A stretch of 13,196 nucleotides of DNA from positions 1-13,196 of the forward strand of contig JAOXYC010176025.1 of the NCBI GenBank assembly GCA_028565715.1, given 5' to 3'. The notes beneath the pieces were generated by a model, which saw nothing but the letters and a program-made list of their open reading frames with translations, searched no databases and was not told where the DNA came from. The DNA comes from Phoronis pallida. Taxonomy: Eukaryota; Phoronida; Phoronidae. The position numbers and the translations under genes are program-made. Shown here piece by piece: positions 1 through 9,700 of this stretch; within the stretch, counting starts at the first letter, position 1; each line of letters opens with the position of its first letter.

Positions 1-564
1 TGTTTTCGGGGGTACAAATTGTTTGATGCCTCAACTCTAGAACCAAAACCTCTTGAATCCTGATACTTTTAGCCTGAAGTCCTATCACATAGGTGACCAC
101 AAAAAGCCCAAAAAGTTCATAATCTTCGATCATGTCTGTTCATAAAAAATTGAAAAAGAGCTGTTTTTTACACAATTCTTGTCTTAAAAAGAGGAACTAT
201 GACAAAAATTCAATTTCATTCAGAATTCAATGTCTGCTTTCTTCTGTCAGAGAAGAGTTCTGTTGTCTTGCCTTTGTTAATGGATGGTCGCATTTTCTTG
301 CAAATTCAACCTCAACAAGTGAATTAATATTCACACTAAACTTCAATTGTTTTCTTCTAAGACTAGTCACCTTATCAATCCTTACTTTTTACAATATTGT
401 TAGGCATTATCCACCCTTAAGCCCCCAAGAAAAAATTCATTTCTATGAAATCAATACAACGGGACTAGCTGACAAAAACTTCAACAATCATTTTTGGGGG
501 TTAAAAAAAAATTGTGGCATTTATATTTGAATAGGCTGATTTTTCATCAAAATGTTCTACTCAC
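1..564 (-). other. Intron downstream of exon A, runs off the left edge
   Basis: AT-rich, and I see no exon with spectrin-repeat character in it. An open frame on the plus strand spans 132-530 but has low-complexity composition and no recognisable motif. A weak inverted repeat (ttaagcccccaag near 417, ggggg followed by ttaa ending at 504) lies within it. Confidence 0.6.
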
Positions 565-756
565 CACCTCAAGAACCTCAAAGAATTCAACAGAGAGTTG
601 TAGCTTATCGCGATAGTCCTGAACGCTTGTGTGAAAACTTGTCCATTTTCTCTGTAGGGCGTCGACTTCGAGACGAATGTTGACCGTGTCAAAATGTTTA
701 TTCTTGATAAGTATGTCTGCAGATGATATGAACCTCTGCAGTTTGGTATCTAGCAC
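565..756 (-). CDS. Exon A: 64-codon second half of the block-4 repeat, last visible exon
   Basis: 192 bases, 64 codons, phase 0. The acceptor is tctttcttgcag and the donor GTG|gtgagt. It encodes VLDTKLQRFISSADILIKNK, then HFDTVNIRLEVDALQRKWTS and a helix C with RDKLQLSVEFFEVLEV. It is the best match to a standard spectrin-repeat second half, and it has the same length as exons N and J. The donor shows that the protein continues to exons beyond the left edge of the window. Confidence 0.9.
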
Positions 757-3700
757 CTGCAAGAAAGAGTTAGAATGTAATTTAGGCACCTTAAAGAGAC
801 ATAACCGGTTTGGGGCGATTTCAAGACCTTTAAACACAATTTAGGACTTCTGTTGGGTCATAAATGGCTGTGTGAGGTCATGAACTTTGAGTAGAGCCAA
901 CAATCTCGAAAATCCGTCATATTTAAGTGGTTTAATGCCAAACCACAGATTTCTTAGTTTGATTCGTAGTCAAATTAACACCACTCGCGAAACCGACAAC
1001 TTTCAAGGCAGACTCAATGCAATTAGGTCACAGTTTTTGTCCTCGCACAATCAGATATAGGCGTGTGATCGACTGAAGAATAACTTAGTGGCTTGTTTTC
1101 TTCGCCAAATATTACCCACCGAACACATAAACCGCTGAAAAAGCAACTTTAAAATGTTGAGTTTTTTTGTAATATTCTAATAATTCATGTTCTATTTTCC
1201 GAAAAGGTAAATGGATTGGATGTATTTTTGTTCACCAACTCTATTTCCTGGAAAGTCTTATAAAAATTCAAAAAAAATTTGTGGGGGATTTGGTGGTTTG
1301 TGAAGGTGAAATCGAGTTCCAACGGGTGATTCATATAAAAGTCTTTGACAACTAAAATTATATTGTTCAAAAGTGTAAATGCTGTAAATTGTTTCTAAAT
1401 TTCTGTAATTTTACTTATTTCTGAACACCCTACCGTTATAGTCATGTCAAACTGTTGTTGAGCTTGTTTAGTTAACATGGCTGCAGATAATGAATGACCA
1501 TAGTTTCCTTTCTTGGCCTCCAGTTGTCTATTTAGTTCTTCCATTTGGTAGTTCATCTGAAAAATGAATGCAAATTCAAAATATGGTAATTTTTATCTAA
1601 TCAATAATAAACCTGCGTAAGAGGAGAGGAGTGGAAATTTCAATGCTTTTGATAATGTTCAAACATGTTTGGTTGAAAACACAGCAACATTCTGCACTGC
1701 TTATTTTACGGAGCGTTTTTTCGTATCTACGACATAAATCTCTATCAGCACTGGTTGGCAACTCAACAAGTAATTGTCCAATCATTGTCAACAGATAAAA
1801 TAAAATAAAACCACCACATTGTCTTGAAAAGATCCAGCGTATATTCGCAAGTACGTTCTTGCATCTTCACAGCTAATCATACATTAAAATTTGCGCCAAT
1901 AACAATATAGGCTCAGGTGATACACAATGTCATAACTACTATCGTCATCTATTGGCAGAATGTGAAAACAACTGAATTTGATGTGAATCATTTGTTGTAT
2001 ATTGCTAATGTTGTCATGAGCCAAATCTGGCTGTCAGGAGCAGGTCTGTGTGTGCAGTTTTTATTTAATAAAGTGCATAAAAAGCATTTTTCTATGAAAA
2101 ATATGTTCTCCTATTTCACTTACATGTACTTCTCAGTTTCTATATAAGTTTCTTGTAGCAGTGAATGAATTTAAATAAGCATTAAAATATTGACTATGTG
2201 AATACCATATTTACTTTTTACTTGATATCAATTGTTATAATGGAATGCCAAAGGAAAAAGATTAATTTAAGAATGCAGTGTTGAGTTTACTGTCATTCTG
2301 TTAAAAGCCTTGTGCAGAAAAAAGTTTATTTATGTCTACAACTCAACAGAACCATTAATTCAATTTTCTAAACTTCTCATAAATAATAACATAATTCTAA
2401 TCTTCTGTGTTTCAATGATAGTTCATTTTTTAGTTTTGTGTAAATCCTTGGTTAATATTGCTATATATGTTATGTGCTTTGCAGCTTTTTATTTCTAATC
2501 ATGAAGCCTTCACACGTTTAGCTCCATTACCTTCCGTCCATATATAAACCTTTTCTGAACGGCAATTTGCTTTGTCAACTGTTCATGAGGAAAACAATAA
2601 TCAATCAGTTACAATAACAACTAGTATATATCATTATTTTAAACAAAGAGCATTCAGGGGTGGGAAAAAATCAGCTTCACATAAAGTAAATCAGACTCAC
2701 TTAGCTCCAGCTAATAACATCTTTGCTCACCACACAAATCAGATCAACAAACAGTGAATACCTTTACTAACACAAGTTAAGAATAAGAATGCATTGGATA
2801 TAAAAAACAACGCTTTTAAAAGTTGACATGTTTCAATGTGTATTCTTCACATTATTCTCAAGACAAATGGCGATGTAAACAAAGCAATTTTAAAAGTGTT
2901 GTTTTTTATATCCATGCATTCTGATTCTGTGTGGCTCAAGAACGTATGGAAACAAGTTAAGAAATAATGTTTAGATAATCACAGTCTGTGGATCTGATTT
3001 TGGAAATGAGCAAAGTTGATATTACCTGTTAACAAAGCAAAACGGAGATGAGTTTGGCTGATTCACTGTTTTTGAAGCTGACATTTTCCTACCAGTCAAC
3101 ATCATTACCCAGAACCTGTATTATGTAATGACATCTCAAAGTCCTCGTGATGCTTGCGAGTTCCATACTTGTCAATGACACTAAACTGTTTCAAGAATGT
3201 TCCAGGACTAAATTCCAATGACAAGACTTTTCAAAAAGCGTGAACTTAGTTCTGAAACTTGTCTAAATGGAAGTCTGTATTTTACAAAACGTCAACAAAT
3301 AAACTCACCTGTCGAAGGTCATGGTTGAACTGACAAAGTTGAACATTCTCCTCGAGTCGTTTACGCTGTTCGTCCCATGTTCTCTCCCATTGATGACGGC
3401 GGTCATCCGTCATTTCTAGAACTTTCTGAACTTCCTCTTTTGCAACCTCTTCAGAGTCCTGTGCAAATTTAGAAATGAATTTTTAATTGTGATCTCTGAA
3501 ATTTCATTTTTATCCATTTTGTCACAAATACAATCACATCAATTATTTTGAACATTGAAATGTACTTCGGTTTTGGACTCTCATTGATTACATGAATTTA
3601 TCAATTAATTTTCTTTGTATTAATTCAACATTATTTGTCAGTATATCAAGAAAATTAAACTTGCAACAAATTAACACATTGCTCATAGCTATAGAACAGA

Positions 3701-6700
3701 CATTTGTTCAGTTGACCGTAAAAAAAAAATCCCATCCACTTTCACAACCAAAAGTCAAACTTACCTGTTGACGAACTCTGACAACAATTTGTTCTCCTTC
3801 CTTCCAGGTGTAATTAATTAACTCGTTAACCTGTCTCTTGTTATCCATGTGCTCTTTCAGCATGTGCTCAGCACGCTCAAGTTCTGTGGGCATGCCAGCT
3901 TGTTGGTACTCAACTTCAGTTCGGGCTATAATCTCATCAAGCTAAAAAAAGAAAAACAAAATTATGCAAGGTTTTCTGTGACTAGAATAAATCAGCACAG
4001 AAAGATACTTGCACAGTTTTCCTTTTCTACTGCAACAAGAAATGAGATAGAATTAAAACGAAATCTTGTCTTGAGAAAAAATTGAAAATAAAGTTCTGTC
4101 GACCAAAGACTCACCTGTTTCAAGTTTTTGTAGAATGCAACAGTCATATTCAGAAGCACCTGGTATTCAGTAATGCGAGCTTGGAAACGGGTGCGTACAC
4201 GAATAAGCTCATTAACGATGCGTTCCTTTTGACCCATAGTGTCCCCTTGTTGGCTCAATGTTTCGGCCTCCTCTAGGTGGCGCCCAATACGCTGTTGGAC
4301 TTCCTGATAATGATATAACTTGGAAATTTGAATCAAAATTGTGAATCAAATACCTCAAATAAGAAATGAAGAACATGTTTTGAAATGAATGTTGAAATTT
4401 TATATACTTACACATTTTTTAAAGATGAAAGAACAAATTTAACAGATTTATCAAAAAAAATCAGGTTTTAGAGTTCATCATCAAGCATAAATCGTACAAC
4501 AAATCAAAAATGAAAAATATTCTTTATTAAAAACTAAATATTTTTTTGAATTTTATCACTAACATTCAGTTCCAGTTAAAATAAAAACTGAGAAAATTCA
4601 ATTTATAAAAAAAAATGCACGCAAGTGGATTTTAGACATACCTTTTTACAAATTCAATACAGTGACAATGAAATAAAACAACAATACAAAAACCAACATT
4701 TGACTCACACAACAACAATATTACCTGAGATTTCGGACCAAACTCCAACATCTTAGCTTGCATTTTTTCCGTTGCCTCGAGACTTTTACCCAAATCTCCA
4801 GCGATGTAGGGTGAGAACATTTCTTTCTCGGTTTTCATAACCCAGTCTATCGTCTGTTGTTACGTAAGAAGCAAACAGAAATCATTAACTGAAGGAAGGG
4901 TTTGGGAGGAGATTGGGTTAAGAAATGGTGATTAAGTTTTTTAGAGTTTTGATGGAATTCTGTTTTCTTTTTTTCATTTATTGAATATTGGTTTTACCCA
5001 AATTGTGGAGTATTTTTTAAAAACAAAACTTTTTACTGAATATTTTTCATACTGTCTTGTTCTTTTTCGGTCTGCAGTTAGCTACCCGAAAAAAGTAAAA
5101 TTTTGATCAAGTACCAAATTTCATTTTCTTAGAATTAAAATTCAAAAGATTTTAATAACCAACATCAAATCTCTCAAAACAATAATCACCACTGCTATAT
5201 GCCAACTGACAGAGGTCAAAGGTTAAGGTTAGAGTTCACGCACACACGAGTTACCTTGCAAAATGGTAGAAACTCATCTACTTGGCGTTGATAATGAAGA
5301 GTACTCTCTAGCGACGCTCCCAGCTCACCCGATATCACAGGGAAAAAGTCATTCTCAGACCGCATAACCCAGTTGATAGTCTAAGAACACATTAATGCAC
5401 AAGCATATTAATGCGCCAAAGCAAATAGTTCCCCAACCTGTGACACCTGACTTTGAATAACTGCCATGTATGGAGTTTCTACCATTTTGTGCTTTGTGAA
5501 TTTTTTTAAGTAGGAAAATGTATCTTATTTCTAATAAAAGTAGAGAAGTTTAAAGATACTGTCTCCTCGTTGGTCTCGATCTGGCGTCAAATCACAAATC
5601 AAACAGAAATGTTGTGTATGAGTCCTTTTGTTGAACATAACTTACTTACATCTGAGTCAAAAAATTCAAAAAAATCTGCAAAGGGGTGATTTGAGAGTTT
5701 TTGTGTCCGATTTTAACCTCTTCTTAAGAGTAAGTTTGACTTTTTATCAGATAAAAAGCTCTCAAATCACTGCGCCCTTACAGATGTTTTTGAATTTTTT
5801 GACTCAGATGCAAGTTAGTTATATTCATCAAAGGACTCATACACAAAATTTCTAGTTGATTTGAATTTTTGAATTTTGACGCCAAATCGGGACCAACGAG
5901 GAAACAGTATCTTTAAGGGAGGTGTTATACGTGGTTTGTTGGATATGTTACTATGTTTTTTAAACTGTAATTTGCCAAGATAAAAGATAAAACAAAAGGG
6001 CAGAAGAAATACATGCAGTTATTCAAAAAAGCCAAGTCCCAACATTCTTTTCAAAATTTCAACAAGAGGAAAATTTGTTTAAAACACCAATGCCAATAGC
6101 AATCAATTGTTTTCAGGTTTTAATTCAGTTTTATAAACAACAGAAATGTTCAAAACCCATCAAAATAAATGATAAATTGAGTGGTGACTTTTTGTAATCG
6201 ATGTCTTGATTTTCCTTTACGAATGGACCTTCTACAACATTTATTATTTGCATAACATAAACTTAAACATAAATAGACAAAATTAACACATACCAAAATA
6301 ATATAAGTGCATAGCATACAAGACAAATAATCTAACTAAAAATAAAAAGTAAACCAAAAGAAAAAAGAAATTAAAACTAAAAGAATTATAAACATGCTAA
6401 CTTGAGATTTTGCTTTTACAAAGTATGCTTTTCACATAAATTGGCTTAAGAGCAAGCAAAACATTGGATTCATGATTACAATTAAAAAAATTAAAAAATA
6501 ATTTTTAAATATTCAAATGTCATTTTAGCTAAAACTTAGGCTTACTAAATGTTCTTTCAAAAACCTAAGCATAAAGATAATAACATTTTTTTTTGAGTAA
6601 ATCATTTGTGACACAAATAACTGAAAACTGAAGAAAAATCCATTGCAGACGAGTGCATAAATCTACAAATATCACAAATTATTTAAAGTAAATGTAAAAT

Positions 6701-9700
6701 GTGCAAATATTCACCAAAATGTGCTTTATGTTACATAAAACCATGAAAAAATATTCACAAAAAACTAAAAACAATAAACATACCTGTCTGGATTCTTCCA
6801 CAAATTGCGTCCATTGTTTCTTGAACTCTTTGCTTGTGGTTACCTTTAGTTCCCAGTTTTCGTAATAGTCGGTAATTTTTCGTTTACGTTCTGTCAGTAG
6901 TGAGAGTAACGTCTCAACAGTCAGCGTTGCTCTCTTGGGTTCAAGTTTTTCATCATCTTGGACCTAAAATAATTAATAATTCGTTAAATATCAAAATCTT
7001 CAACCAATAATGAAGCTGAAACTACAAAATTATAACAACAAAAAATCTACAATTACAAAGAAATTGGCTACATAAAACATTTTTCAGAAGCTAAGGGAAT
7101 TTTACACCTCTTCAGGTATTGAAACCGATTTGCCAATGTTTCTTTAGAAGAACAGGGCATTTCACCCAGTAAACTTATCTAAAGAGACACACCTCGCCAG
7201 TAATTCAATTCAATTCAAATTCATTGTAACAATAACAAAACCTAGCCCCATTCAAACGCTTAAAACAGCTGAACAAGACTCTAAAATTGCAATTTTATCA
7301 TCGCAAATGGCTCAACAAAGGTTCAACTGTCAACGCTGAAAAGTAAATCGTCCATAGTTTCCTGAAAGACAACCTACAATTTAGTTTTGCTGTAGTTCAA
7401 TTGAAGCTTCAAATCGGCGAAAAATGTCTGTTTTCGTTTTTGAATATGGTAGAACACACCAAGATGAGTATTTGAAGCTATAAATTTAAAACCTAAACGC
7501 TCTGGTTCAAAAACAATGGTGCAATACCCTGCAATTTGCAGGTGAGTTCCTTAATATTATGACAAAAAAAAACAATTTGGCAAACCTGGGCAACTTCATG
7601 CAGGAAGTTCTGCCCGCAGTTCTCAGTACTCAGACACAGTGAGTTGATGTCTGTATACTTCCTCTTCATATGAATCATAGCGGCTTCCTGTACTTGTTCT
7701 GCGGGTCTGTTGAGTAGGTCCTCTAGACCATCCAGTTCAATGGCAAGCTGTAAGATTAACAAAATATGAAATATAGAATTGTACTAAGCCAATGATGAGT
7801 GCAGTATTTGAAATTAAAACATTTATAGGATCTTTCTGGGGGAAAAATCAAAAAATATGCTACATTAATTTCAAAATAACGTAAAATATTGTGACCAAGT
7901 AATGAGGAAGGCATTTCTGAAAAAAATATTTGATTCCATCCCAACAGTCCTGAAAGCTTACTTTATAATTCTGTCAAAATATACAAAATCAAATTATATT
8001 TGATCTAAAGTCTCATTTGATTGAAACGATCAGAATTTTTCATTGTAACTTTTTTATAGAACCTCTGCAACATGCTTTCTTTTACCTGATTGGCTTGTTT
8101 GTGGAATGTGACATAGACTAGAGAAAGTTTGACACGATTCTCTACGATATAATGTACACGTCTCCACTGTTGAGCCAAAGTGTTGGTACGTTCAACGACC
8201 TCAGTTGAACCCTCGTCACCTGACTTGACGACATCGTCTGCTATCTGGGATAAAGTCTCCAGTTCATGGTCTCTTTCCTGAAAATAGGTGGATGAGTTTT
8301 TGAAATCCAAATTCGGTACGATGTTGTTAGTTTCTTTGAAAGTCAATATTTGATAAAACAAAATTGTGGATAACAAGTTAGAACAACATTTTGACAACTA
8401 ACAAGTTGTATATTTGAAACAAAATGCCTAAATCATCAACAGGTCAAACAAATATCAACTTTAAATCCTGACATCAAGCATAATAAAATATGAAAATCAC
8501 AAAAAAATTTAGATTTGCTTTAATTATAGAATTTTAAAATTCTAAGCATTTTATTCTGATTCTGAACATATATCCTAATTTTCTCAATGAACTCTTCTTC
8601 CTGTTTCACGTCACAACATCAATAGTTTAAATTCTTTCGAAAAATCATTCCCTTTAGACAACAGTAAGTGGCTTGTCTAAACATTTGAGTGCTACCTACC
8701 CTCATATCTTCCTCAAGTTGCTCATGAATATCCAGGAAATCTTTAGCTGTGTTTAGTGTGTTACCAAGGTCACCATACTGACCTAGAGCTTTCTCACCAA
8801 CATGTCTTAGCCACGTATAGATCTGTACACAAAAAATAAATTATGGAAAATGCATCATTGGAAATAAAATTTGTACCGGACACTTGGCGTTCTTTTTTAA
8901 AAATAAATGTTGTTCTGCTTTGTCGAGGGATTGCCGTATTTTCATGACAGATTTTGTTTCCACAGCTGTAGAAGATATTTAAGAAGGTTCGTATTGTTGA
9001 CAAGCAGACAAAAACTGAAACTTACATTTGAAAGCATTTTGTCAAAATCTTGACTAAAGAATTTTTTAAAGACCCTGCCGCTTCAAGCAGAGCCCTGATG
9101 ACAAGTCAACTGATGAAAAATCAACATGAGAAAATAAGTTACAAATAAAAGTAAAAAATATCTAGAATATATCAAAGTCAAAATAATGTTGAACTTTAAC
9201 CAGATACAAAGAATATTGGGTACGAGTCGAATAATGTGGTCCCTCGTTTATTGTCATTATTCAGTCTATGTGTTTCCATTGACTGAATAATGGAAGTTAT
9301 ACGAGGGATCACATAATTTGACTTATACCGAATATTAGTGTGATACTGAAATACTTACACTAGTGTATTTGTCATGAAATAAGTTGTAGACTTGACTTCT
9401 CTGATCTGCCTCAGCTGATCGAGCCTTGCACAGTTGCTCCAAGTGTGAAGAGCGCGTCTCCAGCTCCTCCATCTAAAACAAAGAAAATTATGTTTCACTT
9501 TAAAAAGTATTCTAAATGAATTAGAACTTAAACAAATTTAAACACAATAACAATTAAACTTAAAGATGATAAAAGTGTTATCATTTCACCATTTGATTCT
9601 TTTTCGTTTTCTAATTTTAAAACAGCATCCACAAATTTCAAACAAGAACTATTTTAAGACATTTTTCTTAGAATTCTTTCACTTGTCTCGTCTCAATAAC

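Larger units (their letters stand above)
5381..6783 (-). other. Intron H-G (1403 b)
   Basis: It contains the TTAA-flanked palindrome 5554-5912, and at 5473-5489 a perfect complement of the 3' end of exon G. The part from 5940 to 6780 is AT-rich with no feature that I can support. Confidence 0.6.

Noticed and set aside
417-504. Inverted ttaagccccc / gggggttaa pair
   Set aside because: Arms of about 14 bases with mismatches and homopolymer content; not enough to call an element.
132-530. Plus-strand open frame of 132 codons
   Set aside because: Low-complexity, F/L/N/S-rich composition typical of AT-rich noncoding DNA, no recognisable motif and no matching splice context. An open frame of this length is not surprising for the number of frames scanned.
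1597-1791. Minus-strand open frame upstream of exon B, considered as an extra copy of exon B or a separate exon
   Set aside because: No acceptor at a suitable place, no resemblance to exon B or any other short exon, and B follows C in frame without it.
5628-5855. Plus-strand open frame of 75 codons
   Set aside because: It lies entirely inside the palindromic element and owes its existence to the inverted arms.
8527-8544. 18-base palindrome tagaattttaaaattcta
   Set aside because: Pure A/T-dominated symmetry; expected occasionally in sequence of this composition.
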